This document shows, in pieces, positions 45,680 to 57,316 of a stretch of DNA of 64,000 nucleotides. Below the pieces are notes generated by a model. It was not told the DNA's origin, ran no database searches, and saw only the letters and a list, made by a program, of their open reading frames with translations. Source of the stretch: Sycobia sp. Sy_11 (Eukaryota > Arthropoda > Insecta > Hymenoptera > Epichrysomallidae); assembly GCA_018907035.1 (NCBI GenBank), contig JACCIC010000135.1, positions 744,001 to 808,000 on the forward strand, in the 5' to 3' direction. The position numbers were made by a program, and so were the translations under genes. The first letter of the stretch is position 1. Each line of letters begins with the position of its first letter.

Positions 45680-47551
45680 CGTGGACAGTTCATCGTGGTG
45701 ACGCCATCTTCACCACAACTGTAGCAAAAGATACGTTTTCTTTCGGGGCATCTATCCGCCCAATGACCTGGTCTATTACACCTCCAGCATGGTCGATTGT
45801 CTTTTGCTGGATATCCTCGTTCTTCGCGAGATCGTGGTGACTCGCGACGCGTCCTGTCCTGGTTCGTGTATCGGTCGTTGCGGTCTCTGCTAGGCGACCG
45901 GGAATACCGTCTCGGTTCGTCGTTCCGTCGAGCTGAGCGGTAATCGCGGGAGGGGCTGGTGGTGGTATAGGTTCTATTTCATAGGGATGAACTCCTAGGT
46001 CTATACCGAGGTTCGTCTGTTGGTCTTGATCGAGGTTGGGGGGGTGGTGCTGATCGATATCTGGACGAGGGGCTTCGTTTTCGCGAATCGTCTGCCTTAT
46101 ATCGTCTTTCTTCCCGTGGGTGCCTCGGTGGTGGGCTAAGAGTTCCGTCCCTACTTCGCGTTGTTGTCACGGGGCTCGTGTCAACTGCTTTTCTGGACGT
46201 CAATATCGTCAGTATAGGTGGTTCGTTTATCGAAACTCGTTTCGGTTGATCCTCGTCTAGGGCAGCTATTCTTGATCAGCTGGTCATTCTTCCAGACGAG
46301 GGACATGCTGCGCTCTGCGGCTGGTGGCTCCTTGTATCGACGAGTGAGCTCTCTTTTCAGTTCGACCTATTGCCCTAATACTTGTAACTTATCTATGGTG
46401 TTAAATTCTTTTCAGTCGATTTTGTTGAGGAATGTAGAGTGTAGATTTCTATAGAACCTATCTAATTGTGCTACCGGCGATAATGGTGGCGACACTTTAT
46501 CTAGTAGCACTCGCATACCTATCAGGTATGATCCGATCGATTCGTTAGGACCTTGCGTCCTCTCTCGCAGTTCCTCTTCTAATCTCAACGTATAATCGAT
46601 CGGTCTGAACTGCTGACGAAACGTCGTCTTAAGATGTTCTAACGTGTGCCACCCCTTGTATATCGGTCTTGCCCAGGTGCGAGCAGATCCGTATAAAATA
46701 CCGGGTATCATCTTTAGTATGTCTTCCTCTGGTATATTGAGACTTTCACTGGTCTCCTCTAATCTCTCCATGAATTCCTCCACATCGTCTTGCAGCGTTC
46801 CGGAATATTTTACATTCCACTGTCTCAGTAGTTGTCCTGTTCGTGTCTCCTTGAGATACGAGCTGTCCTGCGATCTGTTTTGCTGCCAGCTCGGCGGATG
46901 GGGATTTTCATTCGATGGGGGTTGTGATGGTGTTACTGGGTTTTCTGCTGCGGTGTTATTCGGCTTTTGCTGCGCATGCTGCACATTTGCAGCATGCTGT
47001 CTCATCCAGGCATTATGTGGATCGTTCTATGGTCCTGGTAGGTTATACCAGGGTTTATTATGGGTGCGGGCTTGCCTCTGCGCTGTGCAGGTTTGTGCTA
47101 TAGGCCGATGATGATGGCCATGGGCCCATATTCTAACCTCCAAATGGGGTGTTGATGGGAAAACCCCATGGTGGTGTTGTCGTATTTGCTTAATGTTGTG
47201 GGCTCTGCTAAGCGGCAGTATTCCGTGTTTCTACGTTGACAGCTGTCGCTTTGTTAGCTTTTGTCTCCTCTATCTTATCTAGTTCTGTGGAGTTCATATT
47301 TCCGAGATGTCTGGATGAATTTCATCATTCATCTCATTCCACTCAGCAGCGCTGTTTCCGAAGAGGCGTCTCAGCTCAAACCTGACTAATCTGTCGCGGA
47401 GAGCTTCAGTATTATCCTGTGCTACGATGTTGTGCTGCCTCGCTTCTTGAGCGAGCTGCTCAGGCGTCATTACCATGAAAATGCTGTTTAATCTTTTTTC
47501 CTCGTCGGCTAATGCCCGACTTGTCGATGGTTTAGCCTCCATTTTGCTCAA
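45660..47551 (-). pseudogene. Gypsy-2 gag
   Basis: The frame at 47551-47294 starts MSKMEAKPSTSRAL and contains an SAP-like helix pair (LAQEARQHNIVAQDNTEALR). The capsid part is 47005-46412 with TRTGQLLRQWNVKY, LYGSARTWARPIY, FRQQFRPIDYTLRLEEELRE and a tail FYRNLHSTFL. An Arg/Ser-rich linker follows (46203-45979). The nucleocapsid at about 45670-45800 has one perfect knuckle, CWRCNRPGHWADRC, and a second, FCYSCGEDGVTTMNC, lacking the His. Frameshifts at about 47200, 46400 and 45980 break it. Confidence 0.82.
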
Positions 47552-47768
47552 GTAGGTATGTTCGTAATAAAAGAAATTATAATTATGTAAATCTAGTTTG
47601 TGTATAATTTATTATACAATCCTAGATTAAGAACGTGTTTTTATGATCTATTGTTGTGTTTGTTTGTATACACGTCTAACGAGCTGCTGATCGCTGATTT
47701 TCAAGGTTGGATAAAAACGTCTATCTATATTTATTTTTATTTTAACTTATAACTATCAGTCTTTTTAC

Positions 47769-47830
<62 letters not shown>

Positions 47831-49915
47831 TAATATAATAGTTGGTCTATTTATATTAAAGACAAAAAAAATTGTTAGCCTATTTTGTTAAAATGTCGTT
47901 TTGTTATCCTTGAGTTCATTATTTTTTTTTTCAACCTTATTTTATTTATTTCTTATTGCATTTCTGTCTCTGGACCAATCAATCGTAGCTTGAGGTAAGT
48001 ATTTGTTTGATTTCTCTCTCTTTTTATTTTTGATTATTATTATTATTTTATGTATTAATTATTAATTAACAACATTTATTAATTATTAATACTATTATGT
48101 TTATAATACAGTTATTATTGTGATTTAGAAGTGTGAAAGTTCTTATGGTGTTTAGTGAGCTGGAGCAATATAAAAGAAAAAAAAAGTACTAGAAAAATTT
48201 CAAAAAAAAATGTTGAAGTCAAAATAATTTAATCCGACATTCCTTTTGTTTCTACAAATGTATATAAAATTTCAAAAAAAATTTTTAAAAGTTTTTTTTT
48301 GATTATTTATGCAAAAATTATTTATTACTTGTTTACCAATTTCTATTATGAAGTAGTGAATTTTATGTTCTCGTTTGTCTTCTGATCAGTTATTTTAAAG
48401 ATGACTTCTATTATTGAAATTTTCTTTTTCAAGTGGCATCTTGTTTATTTATTTATTTATTTATTATTGTTATTATTATCCTGATTGTTCTTATTAGCTT
48501 TGACGTTAATTGATTTTGCTGCTGCTTCACTAACTTCCTTATTTTTATGTCTTGATATTGGTTGTTTATTATAAATTATTAAATTATTTATTATTTATTA
48601 TTTATTATTTGTTATTTGTTATTTAATTAATAATTGTCTGTCAGTTATTACACTGAACAATATATAGTGTCCCTCGCTGGCAAAAGAAAGAGTTTGAAAT
48701 TTGCTTGATGTATATATTCTTTGTATGTATATTGCTTAAAGACTTTGTTTATCTATAGTAAATTTATTGGTGTTGTGTTTATCGTTAATTAATCATTATT
48801 TTATTTGTAAATCACTTCTATATGTCCTCTATGGCTTCATGCTGTCATGATTTTACAATCTTGTGTTAACGCACCTTGTTGTCATGTGACCTTATATAAG
48901 TGCAGACTTACCATATGAGTTTTATGTTTTGTAATATTGCTTATGTATTTAATTATTTATTTATTTGCAGGGAGAAATTTGTGTGAATAATTTACCATCT
49001 ATTTTTACAGCAATCGTTTCAATTTTGCATCAAAAGAAATTACATATCAATGTTGTAGTGGTCACAGGTTAATTCAGCTAATTGTTTATTTATTGGTTTT
49101 ACTTATTTATGATGTATTTATTAATATTTTACTTATTTTGTGTCTACACTAATTTTTTGATTGCACAGCTATTTTAAAAAAGCTCACCTCATACTATAAG
49201 CACATTTTCACATACATATGTGTCTTTTAATACAGTTATACTACCTTCATCCTGTGCAAGTGTAACTTATTTATTTATTACTCCTCTATTACTCATCTAT
49301 TCATATCCAGCTCCTCTGCTGATGGTTAATGTACTTTACAGTGAATGTGCGCTATTTTGAATTATATCTGTCTATATCTATTTTGAATTATATACATTTG
49401 CAATTACATATGCATTATTTTCCTTTTTATAGCACTTACAAAGCAGCTGTCAGTTGCTATTGTTCAGCTGATCCATGCTTACTATTGTAAAGGCTTGGTG
49501 CTCTCAATTTACTCTTTTTTTTACGAGGGATGGCTCGAGAAAATGCAAAGGGTATTTGCCTCTGACTTCTAAAAGTTAGTGAGCTGGACGACAAGGGGAA
49601 GGGCCATAAGTACATCATTCAGTTATGTAACGATTGGTGTGAAATATATATAAATAAAATATATAACATGAGCACATTAATGTAAATTTTATAAGAATAA
49701 TGAAAAACAATAATATATATAAACATATACAAGATTTGATATATGGTGCTGCACACGTATGATATAATACACTATATTGACATATATAGTATAACTATAT
49801 TACTGGAGTTTGAAGAGGGCTGATCGACATCTGAATTATTATTAATAGTAATTGCATCTATCTCTTGTCTTTATATGCAACTATACTTTATTTAAAAGAA
49901 TTTAATATTCGTACA
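47552..49915. other. AT-rich DNA between Gypsy-2 and Copia
   Basis: Should hold the 5' LTR of Gypsy-2, but none is recognised. (TA)n at 47776-47826. Runs of TTTATT and similar; no gene seen. Confidence 0.5.
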
Positions 49916-50175
49916 TGTTGGAATTAGCTTTATGCGCAGCGCCCTCGTGGCGCGATGCTTATTGAGTTCATACATGTGTGTATATGGACGCGCCGCTCGG
50001 CCGCCCTTTGCAGCCTCGCGACGCGCTCAGTTCGTTCTATAGTCTTACACTAACTAGACGTGCTTTGCTAGACCTGTTCATTATTCTTTGTATTCACTAG
50101 ATCAGTTAATCGTACGTTAAAGATTTGCTAGAAGCTTATAACTCTGCTTTTATTTATCCTTCCTTAAATCCATCA
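49916..50175 (+). repeat. Copia-type LTR (260 bp)
   Basis: Starts TGTTGGAATTAGC and ends CCATCA, the usual TG...CA ends. It is followed at once by a Copia-like primer site. It contains a hairpin-prone GCGCCCTCGTGGCGC near its start. No matching 3' copy is found after 59000. Confidence 0.7.
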
Positions 50176-50191
50176 GGTTATTGGGCTGCAC
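50176..50191 (+). other. Copia primer-binding site
   Basis: GGTTATTGGGCTGCAC directly after the LTR resembles the Copia-type primer site, where an internal fragment of initiator tRNA-Met primes synthesis. Confidence 0.55.
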
Positions 50192-51619
50192 ACGCTTCAA
50201 CTGCGCGAAGCTTTTGTATTTAAACAAATTCGTAAGTTTTACGAAATTTAGATTTCCATAAAAATCCACGTGGTTGCAGACAAACGCAACAAAGCTTTGC
50301 TAATTTTTCAAAATTAGTAGAAGTGAAGTGTAAAGTGAGTGCGCGCGAAGGCCTTTTACCGCATTATTAGAAGTGATTAGATTATAAAAACTATATCAGA
50401 TTTGAAATTAGAAGTGCCATATCCAAGAAGGAAGTAATAAAATATATAATTATTAAGATGAGCCAATCATCGTCCATTGTTACAGAGAGAAAAGGTACGA
50501 AAAATATTTAAAACTGTCAGTAAATTCAATTAAATCAAATGCGACACCTAAAGACAGAGGAGTATAAAATAGAGATTTAAACAAAGGTTATATACATATA
50601 GATATTAAAATTAATTGCTGAATGCTGAAAATTAAATATTATAAGTTATGAAAGTTTAAGATTCTTTGTTTACAAAAATAAGAAAATTTAAATGATCATT
50701 TATTACATAAAAAAACTGTTAAAAAGAGGTAATAATATTAGCAAAATTAGAAACCTAGAAAAGTGATTAGTTAATTGCAAAATTAGAAAAGTTAAAATTA
50801 GATGCTTGTAGAAATTAACAAAAATTAGAAGTAAAAATGCAAAAAATTAGAAGTAAAAACGCATGAAAATTAGAAATAAAAACAGATGAAAATTAGAAGT
50901 AAAAATGCTCAAAACTAAATATAAAAATGTAAAATCAAAGTATAAAGAATTAGACGTTAAAATAATACTTAGAAATCTATGAGAAAAAGAATCTTAAAAC
51001 TTCCAAAAAAAGCATTCAAAGAAAACCGAAAACTCGAAATCTGAAGTTCTGCGAAAAAAAGTAACCGTTAAAAAGGGGGACGGTAGATTCGAGGAAATCG
51101 AAAACCGTACAGCAAAAAGTCCCGCGCGAAAACAAGTGGGCAGCAACAGTTAAAAATAAAGACGCGCGTGCATATGCAGCAGCATGCTGTATGTTAGAGA
51201 GAGAGAGAGAGAGAGAAGTGTTAGTATACTGCATGCACGCGAAAGCTAGAGAGAGAGAGAGAGAGAGAGAGATAGATAGATATAGTAAAGCTATACTACA
51301 ACTTAGAGAGAAATATAGATATGTATTAAAATATAGATGAATAATAAATTAAAGTTATGTACATCGTTGTATTGAATTTATACATCTAAATTGTTGAATG
51401 TTATTAAAAATTATATTTGCATATAATAAAAAAAAACTAGAAAGTAAAAAGTTATAAATTAGATGGATACAAAATGAATAATTGTCAATGTACTTGAAAT
51501 TATTAAGTAACATTTGAAATTAAAAAAAAGGAATAATTGTTGTAAACAATTTATATGAACAATTAATTAATTGTTAATTAAAATCTAGAAGTATTAGAAT
51601 ACACAAAAATAGTATGTGA

Positions 51620-51652
<33 letters not shown>

Positions 51653-53116
51653 CATCGATTGCACGCATACACACAAACGCACAATAAGCTAGAGTGTACA
51701 TATACTATAAGAACAAGCAAAAGGGTGAGCGTGTGCACATACGTCTGTGCGCATGCAACCCATGCTGGAATACAGATCACAGAGATGTACTAGTGCACTC
51801 ACACGCACCGACGGTAGCGTGCTCGTGAGTGCCGCAGAGAGAGCGCGCTGAGTGAGAGAGAGGTCCTACCGGTGTGAGAGAGAGCACGCGGCCGAGGAGT
51901 GGGGCGCGACCGAGTGAGAGAGAGGTCCGACCTTGGGAGAGAGAGCGCGCGGCGGACGAATGGAGCGCGACTGTGTGAGAGAGAGGTCCGATACGTGCGA
52001 GAGAGAGAACCGCGCCGCAGCCGTACTTGTGTGCTAAAGTATCCATCCGCACCGTGCCGAGTCCGCCGAGAAATGAACGCGCCGAGAGGGGCGCGAGCCA
52101 ATGAGAGCGCGCGAGGGAAAGTAAAAGATCTCCGCTTAGAATAGAAGTAGAAGCAACAGAGAGAAAAATCCGCGCGCGCGAAAAACTGTAGAATAGACAG
52201 CCGAGATTCGTTGAGTCCAGAGTCGTGTTCGTTCGCTATAGAATAACTCAAACGATTTTCAGATTGTATTAAAAGCTCGCTAAATTAATAGCAATAACTT
52301 ATGAAATAATAGAGAATTTTTAAAAGGAATTTAGCGCGACTGGATTAAAAGCAACGTGAATTTTAAAATATTAAATCATGCGAAAATTGAAGATAGCGCG
52401 CGCGACTTCCGCGCCGACTCTGACTCAGCGTGGGCGTATTGGCTGCGCTGTATGGGGCATTATAACAGACTTCTACCTCGTTATAATTGCGATGCGATCT
52501 CCAGCTGCGGGTGAAAACCATTAGCCTGCATTATAGCTGTCGAGTGCGAAATGTGTATAGGTGGCTGGTAGTGTGAGAGTGTAATTGCGGGACGCGTAAT
52601 TTCGAAATGAGAGTAGACTGTAACAGCAGTTTTGGTATCCTTGGTAGAAGAGGATATCATGTAAAAACTAAGATGTGATTACGCAATTACACGTGGTCCT
52701 CATTGCTTGTGGGGGCTAATACTTTCTTAGTGTTTGCAGGCAGCTGAGTCGAATAGCCAATAAGAGAATCGCGTGTGAACACTGCTGGGAAAATAAGTAC
52801 GGGCCCGTACAGAGGATATAACGACACCACACGGATTGATGTACGCACATTAAACAAATAAATAAATTTGTTAATTAGATGTTTAGATGATGGGGTTAGT
52901 TAGATGTATGCTCCGAGTTGTGATGGGGGTTAATACTTTCTTAACTCTTGTACACTCGTTTCGAGGCTGAGATGACATTGTTGCTAGCATCCAATGTTTG
53001 TATCTGTTGATTGAATATTTTAAAAATTAGATCAGAGGAATTCCAAAATCAGAGCCCCAGCTAGGACCAGCCACCACCACCTATGCGATGCGATTAGGTG
53101 TAAGCGATGTGATTAG
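50192..53116 (+). other. Long leader or flanking DNA before Copia gag
   Basis: Contains an A-rich minisatellite (about 50735-50945, AAAATTAGAARTAAAAATGC-like units), (GA)n at 51195-51217 and 51247-51273, (GT)n at 51620-51650, a GAGA-rich repeated patch at about 51836-52010 with units near GAGTGAGAGAGAGGTCC, and two copies of GGGGGYTAATACTTTCTTA (52712, 52930). No coding exon identified. Whether all of it belongs to Copia is unclear. Confidence 0.5.
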
Positions 53117-54376
53117 ATGCATGAGATACGATTGTATCTCACACCCCGAGCTAAACAGGTATATGTTTCGCTAGCCAGTCCAGACGCTTCAAGCGTATAT
53201 ATATATTTTTCTGACGAGAAAATCCTGCAGGTCGGGAATATGTTGACCGAGAATGAAAAGGAGGTTTTGGTAACAGAATGGCCAAGAGGCGTAAAGACTC
53301 TGAGATTGGACATACCAGAGTCATGCGGTAGAGAACCGATCACACGCGATGAATTACGTCGTGCTCTGGAGGACCTAGAAAGAAAAACGGACGCTAGAGT
53401 GACGGAAGCCAGAATAGATGCAGCTAGAGAGCGGAGCGAGTTCTTCCGCCAGCAACGAGAAGCAAATAAAGAGTTTCTTGAAGGGATTGCTTCTCATTTA
53501 AATGAGACTCTGCGTGTTCATACCCTGAATGTACAGGCAATAAAAGAAAAAGATCGAAAACCGCAAATTAAAAGCGTTGAGGTAGTAACTGACACAGAGC
53601 ATGAAAAACAATGCGATGAAATCAGAAATAACGTAGCTAGAGTGATGAAAAGAACAGATGAGTTAGAAAAACAGCTGGAGAGAAATGCTGAACTCGAAAA
53701 TTGGGATGAACTTCCGTTCAATCCTTTTAAAATATATGAGAATGATAAAGAGAAAAAGCTCCCAAGTGGAGACGATAATAAATATAATTCAGAGGTGAGT
53801 ATGCCATATAATGATGGTAAAAATGATAATTTTGAAATTGATAATTTAGATATTCATAATGTTTTGAATAATGATTTCTGTAATAATTTTAATAATTTAT
53901 ATGTAAATGATAATTTAAATAAGATTGATCTGGAATTTATAAACTCGATTAAACGGGATGATTTAAAAGAAAAAGAGAAAGAGAAAATAGAAAGAGCAAC
54001 CGTCACCGATGTTAATAAAGCTAATGTAGAGAATTTTACTGAAATCATAGAGAAAACTGTAGAATCAATGATAGAAACTCGATTGAAAGATAAACTTAAA
54101 GATGAAAAATTAGATGCATTAACGGAAAAGCTAGACGGTGTTTTCAGTAAAGATAATAGTATATCGCGTAAATATAAACTAACTGTAGAGATGAGGTTTG
54201 ATATATTTAACGACTACTTGCGTACAGAATTAAAAACGAAACGGTTAAACTATGTGCTAGATGTAGGATCTATAGATTCAAGTAATTATACCGAAAATAG
54301 AATAGATGAAGATAAGCACCGTGTAAGAGAGATCATAATAAATCATGTCGATTATATTATTATCAGAAAATCTTAG
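53117..54376 (+). pseudogene. Copia gag, N-terminal part (419 codons)
   Basis: Open frame with a long charged coiled-coil region (about residues 75-200, rich in Glu, Arg, Lys), then an Asn/Asp-rich low-complexity linker, then another helical stretch. The Met at about 53240 (MLTENEKEVLV) is an equally plausible start. It ends in a frameshift at 54370; the next frame carries straight on with a recognisable Copia gag core. Confidence 0.65.
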
Positions 54377-54976
54377 ATGTAAAATCACCGCGTAAAATAT
54401 TAGAAAAACTAGAGGATTATAAACGGCTGGAAAGTAGAGTAACTAGAGTATCTGCTAGAAAGGAATTGTATAGGTTAAAATATACGCCGGGGAAAGAGAA
54501 GGCCGCGGACTTTTGGATAAAGTTTGAGGATAAGATTAGGGATTTTGAGAACGCGCCGCGTTCTAGCAAATTAACCGATGATGAAAAGCGCGATATATTT
54601 TATAACGCGGTTTCCGGTGCTCTTCCAGAAACGGTCCTTGCCGACTGTTTATATGTTGGAACAGTAGGAGTAGAAATGCAGCTAGAGAAGTTAAAGCATT
54701 TAATATTACAGGTAGAGGCAGCTAGACCGGTGAAAGAATTGCCTATAAACTCGTTGAGAGCTTTCAACAAACGATCCCCTCCGCACTTTGTTCGGAGGAG
54801 ACCATTTGAGAGACATGATACTGAATCAAATGTGAGACGCGTTGAATGGTCAGGCGATAAGAATTATAATGCCAAAGCGAGACGTGTGAATGTCAAAGCT
54901 AGAAGGTGTTTCTCCTGTGGTTTAACAGGACATATTAGCGCAAAATGCCCCACACCAGGGCGCATCTTATGTTAGA
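54377..54976 (+). pseudogene. Copia gag core and nucleocapsid
   Basis: LEDYKRLESRVTRVSARKEL, LYRLKYTPGKEKAADFW and KLTDDEKRDIFYNAVSGALP match the UBN2-type Copia gag core. A perfect zinc knuckle CFSCGLTGHISAKC lies at about 54907-54948. A second knuckle just after the TAG at 54973 is damaged (Cys to Tyr, one extra residue). Confidence 0.8.
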
Positions 54977-54999
54977 GATACCGAAAGACGGGTTCACAC

Positions 55000-55896
55000 G
55001 TGGCTAGAAACTGCCATGAAAAGCGTAGTGCGCCCGAGAGAGAGAATGAATCAGAAAAAGAGCAGAGCTCTAGTAAAAGGGCTCACTTTCCAAAGAAAGC
55101 AAGGTTTAGTTCGCCGAAAAGGCAGATTCTAAAGAATCCTTTTAGTCTCAATACTGAGCATGAGTCAGATGCAAAACAAAGTAAGAAACCATTTGAATCA
55201 TATTTCAATTATTTTGATAGAGAAGACTTAAGAAAGATTAGAAGAAATAATGTTGTAAAATTTATAGCGGATTCAGGTGCAACAAAACATCTGTGCAACA
55301 GTAAAATTAATTTTGACAGTTTAGATTCGAATTTTAGAACTAGAGTTAAATGCGTCAATAAAAATGATGATTTGAAAGTAAATGATCAGGGACGTATTGC
55401 AGCGATAACGCGAGATGGCAAGAACATTGCCTTAAGCAATGTTTTGTACGCGAAGAATTTGTCGAAAAATTTATTATTTCTTAGAAGGTTCGTAAAACAG
55501 GGACTGGAGGTTCGATTAAATAATGAAAGGATAGATATATTAGATCCGAGGTCTAAGAAGTGAATTTTATCGGGAAAATACGAGTCGCCCTTCTGGCTAT
55601 TTGAAATAGAAACGAGATTAGAACTGCCAGAAGCAAACGAGACAGACAGTTCAGCTGTTCGATACAGCTGTGAAAATGAGAGTAGGAGTAGTGCAGTGGA
55701 AGTGCAAGATAACACTTCAAACGAGTAAGAATCAGTAAAAGATAATACAGTTGTTAAGAGTGACTCTGATCTCTTAACAACGCTAAACGATAAAGAGATT
55801 AATTCTGCAGAAGATCTGCCTGAAATCAAAGAATTTAATTATCAAAAATTAATAGATGAATATAAAACGAAAAATAAGTTAAAGTTAAGCGATGCT
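55000..55896 (+). pseudogene. Copia protease and linker
   Basis: FIADSGATKHLC at about 55262 is the Copia protease active site with an intact D-S-G. The frame continues to a TGA at 55561, then an acidic linker with a TAA at 55726, both in phase with the integrase, so two point mutations break an otherwise continuous chain. Confidence 0.82.
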
Positions 55897-56430
55897 ATGC
55901 GTTGGCATGTTAGACTAGAACATGTGTCATGTAGATATTTGACAGAATTCGCGAAAATAAACAGCTTAATTTTGAACAAAGAGGATTTATTAGAGATAGA
56001 TAACTGCGAGATATGTTTAATTACGAAAAGTGTTAGACTGCCGTTTAACACTGTCAGACAAAGAGCAGATAGGCCGCTGAAAATAATGCATGCTGACACA
56101 ATGGGACCGATTATTCCGATGACCCATCCAAAAGGTTATAAATTTATTTTAGTAATTGTAGATGACTATTCTAGGGTAGGAATAGCGTATCCAATGAAAC
56201 ATAACAATGAATCACGCGAGTACTTAGAAAGAGGTATTAGAAGCCTTAAGAATATGCTAGGCAAAGATGAAAAGCTTTGTTTTCTGCGTTGTGATAATGG
56301 CACCGAATTTACTGGTGCTGAAACAGTTAAATGATTAGATTCGTTAGGAGCAGAATTGCAGCTAGCCCGCCCCGATACACCACAACATAATGGTGTGGCA
56401 GAACGATTTAATAGAACGATAGAAAATAAG

Positions 56431-56834
56431 TTATTATTTCAGTCCCTGATGAGGAGCCGTAGCGAGCTCGAAACGTTCGACAAGTCTTCAATTAGGTAAG
56501 GGTGTTGGGGACAGTCAGACTGCACTTTACTAACAAAGTATTTTTTCAGCTAATATTTTATTTTCAGATTAGTCTACGGGGGTGAATGTAAACAAGGACA
56601 GTCTGACTGTCATTATCATTTTAATTTAATTTTTAATTTAATTTTTATTTTTAATTTTAATTTTTATTTTTAATTTTAATTTTTATTTTTATTATTTTTT
56701 ATTTTTATTTCTTATTTTTTATTTTTTATTATTATTTTTATTTTTTATTTTTATATTATTTTTATTTTTATTTTATTTTATTTTTGGTTGAAATTGATTG
56801 GACTGTAAGACCAATAAAAAATATTTATTAATTT
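56431..56834 (+). mobile_element. 404-bp non-autonomous retroelement with hammerhead ribozyme
   Basis: Inserted in the Copia integrase with a perfect 13-bp target duplication, GATAGAAAATAAG (56418-56430 and 56835-56847). It has no coding capacity. Order: hammerhead core at the 5' end, GGTGTTGGGGACAGTCAGAC, a CTAATATTTTATTTTCAG block, GACAGTCTGACTGTC, a long T-rich tract, and GATTGGACTGTAAGACCAAT before an A/T-rich end. This order matches the terminal repeats of the Penelope-like element at 10885-12175, so that element class probably supplied the enzymes for its insertion. It resembles retrozyme-type small retroelements. Confidence 0.8.
56438..56485 (+). ncRNA. Hammerhead ribozyme candidate
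   Basis: Self-cleaving RNA motif. TTCAGTCC (56438-56445, stem I 5' side), CTGATGA (56446-56452, core), one unpaired G, GAGC (56454-56457) pairing with GCTC (56466-56469) as stem II, GAAA (56470-56473, core), then C-G-T-T (56474-56477), a two-pair stem III without loop, as in Penelope-type hammerheads. The 3' side of stem I here is CGACAAGT, two or more changes from ideal; the related copy at 11165-11221 keeps GGACTGAA, a perfect complement of TTCAGTCC. Predicted cleavage is after 56477. Confidence 0.7.
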
Positions 56835-57316
56835 GATAGAAAATAAGGTTAGAACGCTTATGCTTGATTCGGGTCTGCCCGGAAATTGCTGGGATCTCGC
56901 TGTTAAAACAGCTGTATATCTATACAGCAGAGCACCGCATAAGTCTGTAGATTTCGATACCAATACCGATAGTTAGACTAAATAAAGAGGTTAAGTTTGA
57001 AAAATCCAGATGGAAGCGTTTTGGCTGCGTAGCCATATTTAGAAAATAAAGAGGAGCAAATTCGAAATTTAGTGCGACAGAAATTAGAGGATTTTTAGTG
57101 GGTTACGCCACGAATGGATATAATATTTACGTACCAGAACAGAGTAAAATTTTTGAATCGCGAGACGTAAGGTTTATAGGAAATCTTGTATATAAAGATT
57201 ATTTTGGCGATGATTCAAGCTCTGGATTCAAACTAAAAGAGGTTGAGAATGGAGATCGAATCGAGAGCAGAGCCACCGAAAATGTGATGATCTCCGAATT
57301 AGCAATCGTCTTATAA

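Larger units (their letters stand above)
39319..47551 (-). mobile_element. Gypsy-2: most complete family B Gypsy element
   Basis: Minus-strand order: gag (47551-45660), protease, RT, RNase H, integrase (45679-42590), a downstream zinc-knuckle ORF (about 42500-40130), 3' noncoding DNA, polypurine tract, LTR stub. No 5' LTR is recognised above 47551. Several frameshifts and stops make it non-autonomous. Confidence 0.88.
55897..57316 (+). pseudogene. Copia integrase, split by a 404-bp insertion
   Basis: Pre-integrase zinc region: MRWHVRLEHVSCRYL and CEICLITKS. Core: MHADTMGPI, RCDNGTEF and [10 protein letters not shown], so the catalytic triad is present. Directly after NRTIENK (56430) a foreign 404-bp element intervenes. 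The integrase resumes at 56848 (RTLMLDSGLPGNCWDLA, SRAPHKS) and runs on with FLVGYATNGYNIYVP. Stops at 56332 and after 56970 add to the damage. Confidence 0.85.
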
